Below are positions 1 to 6,282 of a stretch of DNA of 9,127 nucleotides, piece after piece. The stretch is from Syntrophomonas sp. (GTDB lineage Bacteria > Bacillota > Syntrophomonadia > Syntrophomonadales > Syntrophomonadaceae). Each line of letters opens with the position of its first letter. Within the stretch, counting starts at the first letter, position 1. The translations under genes were made by a program, and so were the position numbers. The DNA is taken from NCBI GenBank assembly GCA_028709355.1, contig JAQVXF010000036.1, positions 1 through 9,127 on the forward strand, in the 5' to 3' direction. The notes under the pieces are model-generated. The model had not been told where the DNA came from and did not search any database. It was given only the letters and a program-made list of their open reading frames with translations.

Positions 1-228
1 TTCCACCCCCATCAGGTCGGACGCTTGCCGGACCAGGCCTTCACTAAGAAGAAAACCTGCGGCCAGCTCATCCAGGGCGTTGGGAGAGCAGACCATGGTG
101 GCCAACTCGACCTCATTGAACCAGATCGTGAGGGGGTACTCCTCCACCACTGCATCCTGGATATGTTTGACCGTTCCATTATCATAGCTGGTAATATCCC
201 GCTGTTTGAATAGGGCCAGCTCATCCAA
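1..228 (-). CDS. fdhD: FdhD formate dehydrogenase accessory sulfurtransferase, N-terminal part
   Basis: Partial gene: the frame is open from the start codon to the left edge of the window. In the FdhD family the protein carries sulfur from a cysteine desulfurase to the molybdenum/tungsten cofactor of formate dehydrogenase, in the cytoplasm. The visible N-terminus carries the family's opening block: EEYPLTIWFNEVELATMV, then CSPNALDELAAGFLLSEGLV. The catalytic cysteine region lies beyond the edge. I chose the TTG at 228-226 because AGGAGGG (241-235) sits 6 nt upstream and because the distance to the PLTI block (about 32 residues) looks normal. An ATG at 282-280, directly after an in-frame TAA, would add 18 residues but has only a weak ribosome site. 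The gene follows the MOSC gene in the same direction and is probably co-transcribed with it. The family call is secure; the start is not. Confidence 0.9.
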   Translation of the reverse strand, partial: MDELALFKQRDITSYDNGTVKHIQDAVVEEYPLTIWFNEVELATMVCSPNALDELAAGFLLSEGLVRQASDLMGVE

Positions 229-299
229 GCAGAGCCCTCCTCTCACATCATCTTCAATCAACTGGTCACCGATCGTGGGCATTTAGGTTGGATAGCTCT

Positions 300-749
300 C
301 TATGGCTCCAGGAGTGCGACAGGATCCCCCACCCTTACCCACCCGGAACTGAGGGTACGGGCGAAGATACCTTCGATGGGCATCACACAGGTACCGACCT
401 GCTTCTTGATGGCGCAACCCTGGTTGTGACATTCCTTTCCGATCTGGGTCACTTCCAGTTCAACTTCCCCCACCAGCAGGCGGGTGCCCAGGGGCAGGGT
501 GGCTACCTCGATCCCGTCCACGGTCAGATTCTCGGCAAAATCACCATATGCGATGTTGGCCCCCAAAGTCCGCATCTTATCCACGCTGGACAGGGAGAGG
601 AGACTCACCTGGCGGTGCCAGTCGCCGCTGTGGGCATCGGCCTCGATCCCCCAGGCGGAGCGGATATAGGCTTCCTTGACATTTTGTTTCTTGATTCCCC
701 GTTTGGCTGAGATGTTGACCGCCATCACCTGGCCGGTAGTTTTGTTCAT
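300..749 (-). CDS. MOSC domain-containing protein (molybdenum cofactor related)
   Basis: A stand-alone MOSC domain protein of 149 residues, the usual size for single-domain bacterial members. MOSC domains are beta-rich modules found in molybdenum cofactor sulfurases and related proteins, and are thought to handle sulfur or the cofactor. Visible hallmarks are GIEADAHSGDWHRQVSLLS (residues 34-52), where the histidines are typical, then GDFAENLTVDGI, the cysteine segment with C107, C112 and C121, and MPIEGIFA followed by GWVRVGDPV near the end. The ATG is preceded by AGGAGGG about 11 nt upstream. The stop lies 17 nt from the first possible fdhD start. Together with the promoter at 795-823 this suggests a two-gene unit serving Mo/W formate dehydrogenase maturation. 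The exact biochemical role of single-domain MOSC proteins is not settled, so I give no gene symbol. Confidence 0.93.
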   Translation of the reverse strand: MNKTTGQVMAVNISAKRGIKKQNVKEAYIRSAWGIEADAHSGDWHRQVSLLSLSSVDKMRTLGANIAYGDFAENLTVDGIEVATLPLGTRLLVGEVELEVTQIGKECHNQGCAIKKQVGTCVMPIEGIFARTLSSGWVRVGDPVALLEP

Positions 750-794
750 AAGGTCCAGATCCCTCCTGCATGTGAATAGGGTTATTTAACAAAG

Positions 795-823
795 ATTATA
801 GGGTATCTCCACCGGTGTGACAA
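795..823 (-). promoter_or_regulatory. Sigma-70-type promoter of the MOSC-fdhD unit
   Basis: Read on the minus strand, TTGTCA (823-818, 5 of 6 to consensus) is followed after exactly 17 nt by a perfect TATAAT (800-795). Transcription would start near 788, leaving a leader of about 40 nt before the MOSC start at 749. No other match of this quality lies upstream of the gene. Confidence 0.75.
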
Positions 824-834
824 GCGGGGTGGAA

Positions 835-855
835 GGGCAGGCGGCCGCCCTGCCC
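835..855. other. GC-rich hairpin in the divergent intergenic region
   Basis: GGGCAGG (835-841) and CCTGCCC (849-855) form a perfect 7-bp inverted repeat around a 7-nt centre. It lies between the MOSC promoter and the start of the CPBP protease gene, which point away from each other. No T-run follows closely on either strand, so it does not look like an intrinsic terminator. It could be an operator or simply a structure. Confidence 0.4.
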
Positions 856-892
856 ACCTCCAAATTATCAATATTTTTGTGCTTAGATGCAG

Positions 893-898
893 TATAAT
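893..898 (+). promoter_or_regulatory. Possible -10 element for the CPBP protease gene
   Basis: A perfect TATAAT lies 24 nt before the preferred ATG at 923, a fitting distance for a -10 box with a short leader. No convincing -35 hexamer is visible 16-18 nt upstream and there is no extended -10 TG, so this is a weak call. If real, it rules out the ATG at 887 as the translation start. Confidence 0.35.
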
Positions 899-922
899 AG
901 GGTGGTTAGGGGGCTGAGCGAA

Positions 923-1609
923 ATGGCGCATCCGCGCTGGGGTTTTATCGATATCATCGTGGTCTACATAGCCATCATGGCTCTGGCCTCGACAGCGGCA
1001 GTTATTCCTTTGTTGAGAGGAATGGACCCCATTCATTTCTTCATCTACCTGTTCGGAGCCCAGTTCATCGCCACCGTGCTGTGCGTGTTCCTGGCGGTGG
1101 TGGTCTTCCGCAAGTCCAGTTGGGCCGACTTGGGTTGGAAGCGGGCCGGGCTCCGGGATTTAGTGAATTATGGTCTTAAGGGTGGTTTGCTGCTGATCGT
1201 CCTGGTGGCTTTGATGGGCTATGTTTTGCAATTCTTCCAACCCGACCTGCAGATGCAGGAGATTGAGCAGGTGATGCGTTCCGCCACCCGCCTTCCGGAC
1301 ATAGCGGCTCTGGTGCTCGCAGGCACGGTGCTGGCTCCAGTCTCGGAAGAGCTCTTCTACCGGGGTATGATCTATCCGGTCTTGCGCCAACACCTGGGAC
1401 CAGCCTGGGGAGCAGTGCTGGCAGGTCTCATATTCGGCCTGGCCCATTGGGATCCATGGCGGGCCCTGCCTTTAGCCGTAGGGGGCGCGGTACTATGCTA
1501 CATGTATGAGAAGAGCGGCAGCGTCCTGGTACCGATGGTGGCCCATGGGTTGTGGAACGGGGCCATGTTTGCGATAATTCTGTTCAGTAATTCTCTGGGC
1601 ATCAACTAA
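923..1609 (+). CDS. CPBP family intramembrane glutamic endopeptidase (CAAX-like)
   Basis: A polytopic membrane protein of 228 residues from the CPBP (CAAX protease and bacteriocin-processing, Rce1/ABI-like) family, whose members cleave peptides within the membrane. The conserved catalytic motifs are present and in order: EELFYRG with E142, E143 and R147; FGLAH with F171 and H175; HGLWN with H208 and N212. Several hydrophobic segments surround them, the first starting at about residue 9. The substrate is unknown; in bacteria these proteins range from bacteriocin immunity to prenyl-protein processing. I chose ATG 923 because AGGGGG (908-913) sits 9 nt upstream. An in-frame ATG at 887 would add 12 residues but has no ribosome site and overlaps the likely -10 box. 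The gene is divergent from the MOSC gene and is followed 73 nt later by the FmdB-type gene. Confidence 0.92.
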   Translation: MAHPRWGFIDIIVVYIAIMALASTAAVIPLLRGMDPIHFFIYLFGAQFIATVLCVFLAVVVFRKSSWADLGWKRAGLRDLVNYGLKGGLLLIVLVALMGYVLQFFQPDLQMQEIEQVMRSATRLPDIAALVLAGTVLAPVSEELFYRGMIYPVLRQHLGPAWGAVLAGLIFGLAHWDPWRALPLAVGGAVLCYMYEKSGSVLVPMVAHGLWNGAMFAIILFSNSLGIN

Positions 1610-1682
1610 CCCGGGGAAATAGCCAAGATGAAGTGGCAGCCGGGGATGGGCTGTCGATAAAGCGTTCGGGAGGATGACGATA

Positions 1683-1991
1683 GTGCCTGTATATGATTAC
1701 CGCTGCGAAAAATGCGGCCATTTTGAAGCTACCCAGAAGATAACCGAAGCCCCCCTTGTGGCCTGTCCCCAATGCGACAGCCCGGTGCAGCGGCTGATAA
1801 GCAAGAATGTCGGGATCGTATTCAAGGGGTCCGGTTTTTATAAGACTGACAACAGCTTGAAGGAAAAGGCCCGAGCCCTTAACCAGGAACGCCAGGTCGA
1901 CAACCAGGCTCTGCTGGATGGTGACGTCAAGGGTTTCGTGGAACAATCGGAACGGACCACCAAGAAGGTCGCGGAAGCCCAGGCTGATTGA
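1683..1991 (+). CDS. FmdB family zinc ribbon protein
   Basis: A small protein of 102 residues starting with the classic FmdB opening, MPVYDYRCEKCGHFE. Two CxxC pairs (C8/C11 and C28/C31) form a predicted zinc ribbon, followed by the usual SPVQRLISKNVGIVFKGSGF block and a charged, probably helical tail. FmdB proteins are annotated as putative regulators after the product of a methylotroph formamidase/amidase cluster. Their general role is unclear, and nothing here links it to amide metabolism. The start is the GTG at 1683: GGGAGG (1668-1673) lies 9 nt upstream. The ATG at 1674 directly abuts that site and would be too close. The HAD gene follows 38 nt after the stop in the same direction. Confidence 0.92.
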   Translation: MPVYDYRCEKCGHFEATQKITEAPLVACPQCDSPVQRLISKNVGIVFKGSGFYKTDNSLKEKARALNQERQVDNQALLDGDVKGFVEQSERTTKKVAEAQAD

Positions 1992-2029
1992 GGCCTGTAC
2001 TATAATCAGGGCGGGGAGGAAACGAGGGT

Positions 2030-2734
2030 TTGCTAAAAGCGATCACCTTTGACTTCTGGGATACACTCTACAAGATTCCCAAGCACGAGGGAGTTTTCAA
2101 ACATCGGGTGGCAGTTTTCCAGGAGGCTCTGCGGGCTACCGGGCATGAGGTGGACACCGAGTCTATCCGGGAAGCCTTCTACGACTGCTGGCAGTATGCC
2201 AACCATTATCAGATTGAGTGCGGGCTGGACCTGACCCCCCGGGGACACCTGGAGTTTGTGCTGCGCCAGCTGGGCATAGATTTGGGCATGGCGGATTGGA
2301 AGAAGGCCTATCAGGCTTATACCACCATACGGCGGGAATGTCCGCCCCCGCTCAATGATGGGGTGCGGGAAGTCCTGCCGGTGCTGGCCGGACGTTATAA
2401 ACTGGGAGTCATCTGCAATACCGGGGTGTCGCCCGGCATTTTATTGCGGGAACTGATGCAGAAGGATGGTATTCTTGATTATTTTACGGTGACGGTATTT
2501 TCCGATGAAGTGCGTTGGGCCAAGCCCAACATCAAGATATTCGAACACACCCTGGAAAAGCTGGGGGTGCTGGGCAGCGAAGCGGCCCATGTAGGAGACA
2601 ACAGTGCCACCGACGTGGTCGGAGCGAAGGCGGCCGGCATGACCGCGGTATGGCTGGCCCCGGAGGTAGATGAACTTTCAGCCCAGGCTGATCAGCAAAT
2701 CCGGGGCCTGGCTGAACTGACAAGCTTGTTTTAG
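2030..2734 (+). CDS. HAD family hydrolase, haloacid dehalogenase-like subfamily I
   Basis: A cytoplasmic hydrolase of 234 residues with the four HAD motifs. Motif I is FDFWDTL with nucleophile D8. Motif II ends in NTG with T131. Motif III is K165 in RWAKPNIKIF. Motif IV is GDNSATD with D190 and D195. A helical cap of about 70-100 residues lies between motifs I and II, as in subfamily I. Motif I has Trp instead of Asp two positions after the nucleophile, where phosphatases keep their general acid. Dehalogenases also lack that Asp, but motif IV here is phosphatase-like, so the substrate cannot be assigned. It starts at a TTG with GGGGAGGA about 10 nt upstream. Its stop overlaps the ribosome site of rnhA, so the two genes are probably co-translated. 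Confidence 0.92.
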   Translation: MLKAITFDFWDTLYKIPKHEGVFKHRVAVFQEALRATGHEVDTESIREAFYDCWQYANHYQIECGLDLTPRGHLEFVLRQLGIDLGMADWKKAYQAYTTIRRECPPPLNDGVREVLPVLAGRYKLGVICNTGVSPGILLRELMQKDGILDYFTVTVFSDEVRWAKPNIKIFEHTLEKLGVLGSEAAHVGDNSATDVVGAKAAGMTAVWLAPEVDELSAQADQQIRGLAELTSLF

Positions 2735-2744
2735 GAGCACTGCC

Positions 2745-3233
2745 ATGACGGAGAAAAATGGGGTCATGAAGGAGATCGACGTATATACCGACGGAGCCTG
2801 TTCCGGCAACCCGGGACCAGGCGGCTGGGGGGCGGTGCTGCTGTCAGGTGCCCACAGCAAGGAGATCCGGGGCGGAGAACCCCAGACCACCAATCAGCGG
2901 ATGGAACTGCAGGCGGTCATCGAAGCCCTGAAAGCCCTCAAAGTCAAAGGCTGGAAGGTCAAAGTCCATTCCGACAGTGCCTACGTGGTTAATGCCTTCA
3001 ACCAGAAGTGGCTCGACAAATGGCAGCGTAACGGTTGGAGAAACAGTAAAAAAGAACCGGTGGCTAATCAGGACTTGTGGCGAAGTTTGCTGGAGCTGAC
3101 CAAGGCCAACCAGGTCCACATCATCAAGGTCAAAGGCCATGCCGGCCATGTCCATAACGAACGTTGTGACGAATTGGCTCGCCAGGCAATCAAAGAGATG
3201 TTGGCGGATCTACCCGCCGGTGAGCATCCATGA
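2745..3233 (+). CDS. rnhA: Ribonuclease HI
   Basis: RNase HI cuts the RNA strand of RNA-DNA hybrids, removing primers and R-loops during replication and transcription. The protein has 162 residues, close to the usual 150-160. All catalytic acids are visible: D16 in YTDGACSGNPGPGGWG, E54 in NQRMELQAV, D77 in VHSDSAYVV and D142 in ERCDELAR. H132 lies in the flexible KGHAGH loop. The basic helix region (WQRNGWRNSKKEPV) resembles the substrate-binding handle of Escherichia coli-type RNase HI. The ATG at 2745 is preceded by AGGAG about 8 nt upstream, which overlaps the stop of the HAD gene. The end overlaps the next gene by ATGA. A later in-frame Met (residue 8) lacks a good ribosome site. Confidence 0.97.
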   Translation: MTEKNGVMKEIDVYTDGACSGNPGPGGWGAVLLSGAHSKEIRGGEPQTTNQRMELQAVIEALKALKVKGWKVKVHSDSAYVVNAFNQKWLDKWQRNGWRNSKKEPVANQDLWRSLLELTKANQVHIIKVKGHAGHVHNERCDELARQAIKEMLADLPAGEHP

Positions 3234-3874
3234 GCGGGATAGCGATCTATCACGGCAGCGAGGCCGGCCAGCCCGGTCTGGGCATCCAGGTCAGCCTTCC
3301 TGCCACGGTGCAGGATCTGCTGGATGCCTGGCAGCCTTTGTGCGATGACCCGACCATATTCAAACAATATGCCGCTGGCAATCACGCTCTCTGCAAGGGG
3401 TGCCAGCTCAATTGCTGCCATACCGCCTATGTCATCCCCGACCTGGTCTCCTTCCGCCGGATGGCCCAACTTATGGGTTTGACGCATCAAGAATTCGTGG
3501 CTCGTTATTTCCAACCCGAAAAACTGGCGGTGGGATTGATGCGGATGATACCCGAACCCTGCATATTCCTGCAGGATGACATCTGCTCCATATACCCGGT
3601 CCGTTCGCTTATCTGCCGGTTTTACCTGTGTACACCCCTGTTGGGCTCCACCGAGCAGCTCATCTACAAGATAGCTTGGTCGGGCGCCGCCGCCACCCAG
3701 CTTTACGCCCAGCAACAGGGACTGCTTCCGGCGCCCGCCCCGGGGGCCAGCAGCTTCGACCTTCTGTTCCTGAATTTACTGGATGAATACCGGGACAGCC
3801 CGGGGGTAGAAAGCTTCCTCCGTGCCCGGGACTACCGCGACATATCCCTGCATCACTTCCTGGAGCCGGCATGA
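3230..3874 (+). CDS. YkgJ-like CxxCxxCC cysteine-cluster protein
   Basis: A predicted metal-binding protein of 214 residues related to the YkgJ / CxxCxxCC family (zinc- or iron-sulfur-binding, function undefined). The first cysteine group is CKGCQLNCC (C55, C58, C62, C63). The second is C111, C119, C129 and C134 in EPCIFL, DDICSIYPVRS and LICRFYLC, the family's usual second half. The first group has three residues (QLN) before the CC pair where the family pattern has two, a small departure. The ATG overlaps the rnhA stop as ATGA, with GGTGAG just upstream, so translation is probably coupled. This coupling does not by itself mean a shared function with RNase HI. The C-terminal third (from about residue 150) has no feature I recognise. 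Confidence 0.9.
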   Translation: MSGIAIYHGSEAGQPGLGIQVSLPATVQDLLDAWQPLCDDPTIFKQYAAGNHALCKGCQLNCCHTAYVIPDLVSFRRMAQLMGLTHQEFVARYFQPEKLAVGLMRMIPEPCIFLQDDICSIYPVRSLICRFYLCTPLLGSTEQLIYKIAWSGAAATQLYAQQQGLLPAPAPGASSFDLLFLNLLDEYRDSPGVESFLRARDYRDISLHHFLEPA

Positions 3875-3978
3875 AATGGCTCAAGCTGATCCGCCTGGGT
3901 ACCCGTTTCAAGACCGACAGGTCCAACCGGCCGCAACAGCATGGAATGGACAGTTTTTTTCATTGCCGGCAGGATTAA
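3871..3978 (+). CDS. Possible small coupled ORF, 35 residues
   Basis: An open frame overlaps the stop of the cysteine-cluster gene as ATGA, with GGAG 5 nt before its ATG, the same kind of junction as the upstream pair. The product begins MKWLKLIRLGTRFK, a basic amphipathic stretch, and ends at a TAA. It has no family I recognise and is too short for coding statistics. It could be a genuine small protein, the remnant of a longer gene, or a chance frame. The only support is the ribosome site and the overlap. Confidence 0.35.
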   Translation: MKWLKLIRLGTRFKTDRSNRPQQHGMDSFFHCRQD

Positions 3979-4069
3979 TGCAGACGGAGAGGGAATAAAA
4001 ACATTGTCAAAAAAGTGGAGGGGAGGGCAGCGCTAAATCGGCACATTAATAATACGGAGGGGATATATT

Positions 4070-5257
4070 TTGAAGAGTGCGAGCATTAGGAGGATAGCCC
4101 TGTTGCTTTGCCTGATGATGGTTTTCTCAGTGTTGGGCGGCTGTGCCAGCAAGCCCGCCACCACCCCGACCGGTACCCCGGCGGCCACTGAGACTATCAA
4201 ATTCGGATTCCTGGGGGCCAAGACCGGACCGGTGGCCAATTACGGCATTCCAGGCGAGAAGGGCATGAAGATGGCCATCGATGAGTTGAACGCCAAGGGT
4301 GGCATCCTGGGCAAAAAAGTAGAAGGCATCTACGAAGATAATAAGGGTGAAAGCAGCGAAATTGCCAACATCACTACCAAGTACATAACCAAGGACAAGG
4401 TAGTGGCCCTGATCGGTGATCCCACCACCGGAGGCACCAAGGTGGCGGCCGATATCTGCCAGAAGAATAAAGTAGTCATCCTCTCCGCTGGTGCGACCGG
4501 TGCAGGGGTGGTAGAGATCGGTGACTTCGTATTCCGCAACACCCTGCTGGATACAGTGGCGGCCCCGGCGGTAGTTGATTGGATGATCAACACCAAGGGA
4601 TGGAAGAAGCTGGCGGTTATCACCTCCGGCAACAACGGTTACAGTACCGCCCTGACCCCCATTTTCAAACAGGCCATATTAGCCAAGGGTGGCACCATCG
4701 TCCTGGAGGAGAACATCAATGACGGTGAGACCGATTTCACTGCCCAGGTGACCAAGCTCAAGAATGCCGGCGCCGACGCCTTGGTTTTCACCGGATACTA
4801 CACCGAGGCAGCGCTGATAATGAATGAAGCCAAGAAGAAAGGCCTCAACATCACCATGGTCGGCGGCGACGGCCTCTATGGCCAGGACCTGGCCAAACTG
4901 GGCGGCGAAGCGGTCCAGGAGAAGGTCATCTTCTACGCCGGCTTCTCTACTGACCAGCCGACCGCTGAAACTGCCAAGTTCCTAGAGAACTATCGCAAGA
5001 TTTATAATGAGGACCCGGATATGTTCTCGGCCCAGTACTACGATGCGGTGATGCTGCTGGCCAAGGCCATGGAAACCGCCAAGAGTGCTGATCCCAGCGT
5101 GTTCAAGAATGAGCTGGCCAAGATGCAGAATTATCCGGGGGTATCGGGAGCTACTTCTTTCGGTGCCAACCGTGAACCGATCAAGAGCCCGGTCTGCCTG
5201 CTGACGGTCAAAGGCGAGAAATTCCCGGCCTTGCTGGAGAAGATTCCGGTCAAGTAG
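4070..5257 (+). CDS. livK: Branched-chain amino acid-type ABC transporter substrate-binding lipoprotein
   Basis: The extracytoplasmic binding protein of a LivKHMGF-type importer. It has 395 residues, normal for the family (type 1 periplasmic binding fold, Peripla_BP_6). A lipoprotein signal is clear: basic KSASIRR, a hydrophobic stretch, then lipobox LGGC with C25 as the predicted lipidated residue. A Thr/Pro/Ala linker (about residues 28-40) follows. The mature part opens with IKFGFLGAKTGPVANYG and has the expected ALIGDPTTGGTKVAADICQ block. The TTG start is well supported by GGAGGGG (4056-4062), 7 nt upstream. The ligand could be Leu/Ile/Val, another amino acid, an amide or an aromatic acid; sequence reading cannot decide. 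A terminator hairpin follows, so livK can be expressed at a higher level than the membrane genes, as is common for binding proteins. Confidence 0.94.
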   Translation: MKSASIRRIALLLCLMMVFSVLGGCASKPATTPTGTPAATETIKFGFLGAKTGPVANYGIPGEKGMKMAIDELNAKGGILGKKVEGIYEDNKGESSEIANITTKYITKDKVVALIGDPTTGGTKVAADICQKNKVVILSAGATGAGVVEIGDFVFRNTLLDTVAAPAVVDWMINTKGWKKLAVITSGNNGYSTALTPIFKQAILAKGGTIVLEENINDGETDFTAQVTKLKNAGADALVFTGYYTEAALIMNEAKKKGLNITMVGGDGLYGQDLAKLGGEAVQEKVIFYAGFSTDQPTAETAKFLENYRKIYNEDPDMFSAQYYDAVMLLAKAMETAKSADPSVFKNELAKMQNYPGVSGATSFGANREPIKSPVCLLTVKGEKFPALLEKIPVK

Positions 5258-5290
5258 AATCTCTCTGGGGCTGGTCCGAAATCTGGCGAT

Positions 5291-5317
5291 GGCCCGTCCT
5301 GCTTGGGACGGGCCTTT
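5291..5317 (+). terminator. Terminator-like hairpin between livK and livH
   Basis: GGCCCGTCC (5291-5299) and GGACGGGCC (5306-5314) form a perfect 9-bp GC-rich stem with a 6-nt loop, followed by TTTGTC. The T-tract is short, so termination is probably partial. TCCGA (5275-5279) and TCGGA (5319-5323) could form a further outer stem. It lies 33 nt after the livK stop and probably separates high livK expression from lower livHMG expression. Confidence 0.75.
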
Positions 5318-5322
5318 GTCGG

Positions 5323-5379
5323 AATCATATCCAGTTTAACAACCGGAGTGGGATTGGCTGTGTTAAACTGTATATGATT
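5323..5379. repeat. 19-bp inverted repeat (18/19) upstream of livH
   Basis: The left arm AATCATATCCAGTTTAACA (5323-5341) and the right arm TGTTAAACTGTATATGATT (5361-5379) are reverse complements except for one position. The inner 10 bp are perfect. The spacer is 19 nt. It lies after the livK hairpin and ends 11 nt before the livH ribosome site. No T-run follows, so it is not a terminator. It could be a paired operator for a dimeric or tetrameric regulator, or a strong hairpin in the leader of livHMG mRNA. I see no convincing promoter hexamers around it. Confidence 0.85.
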
Positions 5380-5402
5380 TGCACGGAAACAGGAGGACAC
5401 CG

Positions 5403-6275
5403 ATGTTCTGGGAGCAGTTGTTGAACGGCTTGACCCTGGGCAGTTCCTATGCTTTGATCGCCCTCGGTTATACTATGGTCTATGGCATCATCCAACTTAT
5501 CAATTTCGCCCATGGCGAAGTATACATGTTCGGGGCTTTTGTGGGATTGTTCCTGGTCACCGCCGGGATCAATATCGTCGTCGCTATGCTGGGAGCCATG
5601 CTGTTCTGCATGCTGCTGGGAGTTCTGATCGAGAGAATAGCCTACCGCCCCCTGCGGGGCAAATCTTCCCGCCTATCGGCTCTGATAAGCGCTATCGGGG
5701 TATCTATCTTCCTGTCCACCTTGATGGTACTCTACCGGGGACCTAATACCACCCGCTACCCTGAGATGCTGGGTGGTTCCTCCTTCCAGCTGGGTTCCCT
5801 GCAGGTTTCGACCCTGCAGGTTATCATCCTTTTCATTGCCGCCCTGCTGATGGTGGTCCTGGAGCTGACCATCAAGAAGACCCGGATGGGCAAGGCCATG
5901 CGGGCTTGTTCCCAGGACCTTGAGGCTTCCCAGTTGATGGGCATCAATGTCAACCGCATCATATCCATGACCTTTGCCATCGGCTCGGCCTTGGCCGCCG
6001 CCGGAGGAGTAATGGTGGGGATCTATTATAATGCTGTCTGGCCTTACATGGGCACCATGGCCGGGCTCAAGGCTTTTGCCGCCGCCGTACTGGGTGGGAT
6101 CGGCCCCGTACCGGGGGCCATGATCGGAAGTTTGAGCCCGGGGGTGTGGGGGATAATGGGGGTGGCTTACCTGTCCTCCTCCTATAAGGATGCCATCGCC
6201 TTCGCCATCCTGATCCTGGTGCTCATCATACGCCCCCAGGGACTGATGGGGCAGAAGATCTCAAAAAAGGTATAG
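5403..6275 (+). CDS. livH: Branched-chain amino acid ABC transporter permease LivH
   Basis: The first membrane subunit of the importer, 290 residues, typical of the family. The N-terminus (MFWEQLLNGLTLGSSYALIA) and the motif INFAHGE (about residues 33-39) are diagnostic of LivH. The cytoplasmic coupling region MRACSQDLEASQLMGIN and the late GLKAFAAAVLGGIGPVPGAM block are also in place, and the end (RPQGLMGQK) is normal. About eight hydrophobic segments are visible. The ATG at 5403 has AGGAGG (5391-5396) 6 nt upstream; an in-frame TTG at 5379 lies inside the inverted repeat and has no ribosome site. It pairs with LivM to form the pore and takes substrate from LivK. Seven nucleotides separate it from livM. 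Confidence 0.96.
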   Translation: MFWEQLLNGLTLGSSYALIALGYTMVYGIIQLINFAHGEVYMFGAFVGLFLVTAGINIVVAMLGAMLFCMLLGVLIERIAYRPLRGKSSRLSALISAIGVSIFLSTLMVLYRGPNTTRYPEMLGGSSFQLGSLQVSTLQVIILFIAALLMVVLELTIKKTRMGKAMRACSQDLEASQLMGINVNRIISMTFAIGSALAAAGGVMVGIYYNAVWPYMGTMAGLKAFAAAVLGGIGPVPGAMIGSLSPGVWGIMGVAYLSSSYKDAIAFAILILVLIIRPQGLMGQKISKKV

Positions 6276-6282
6276 GTGGACC

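Noticed and set aside
288..710. A 140-residue plus-strand open frame opposite the MOSC gene
   Set aside because: The minus strand encodes a clear MOSC protein with family motifs; the plus frame has none.
2001..2006. TATAAT between the FmdB and HAD genes as a promoter
   Set aside because: No usable -35 hexamer at 16-18 nt and no extended -10 TG. It may be chance, so it is not listed as a promoter.
4004..4009. TTGTCA upstream of livK as a -35 box
   Set aside because: No acceptable -10 hexamer at a 16-18 nt spacing. AT-rich stretches farther on are badly spaced, so the livK promoter remains unlocated.
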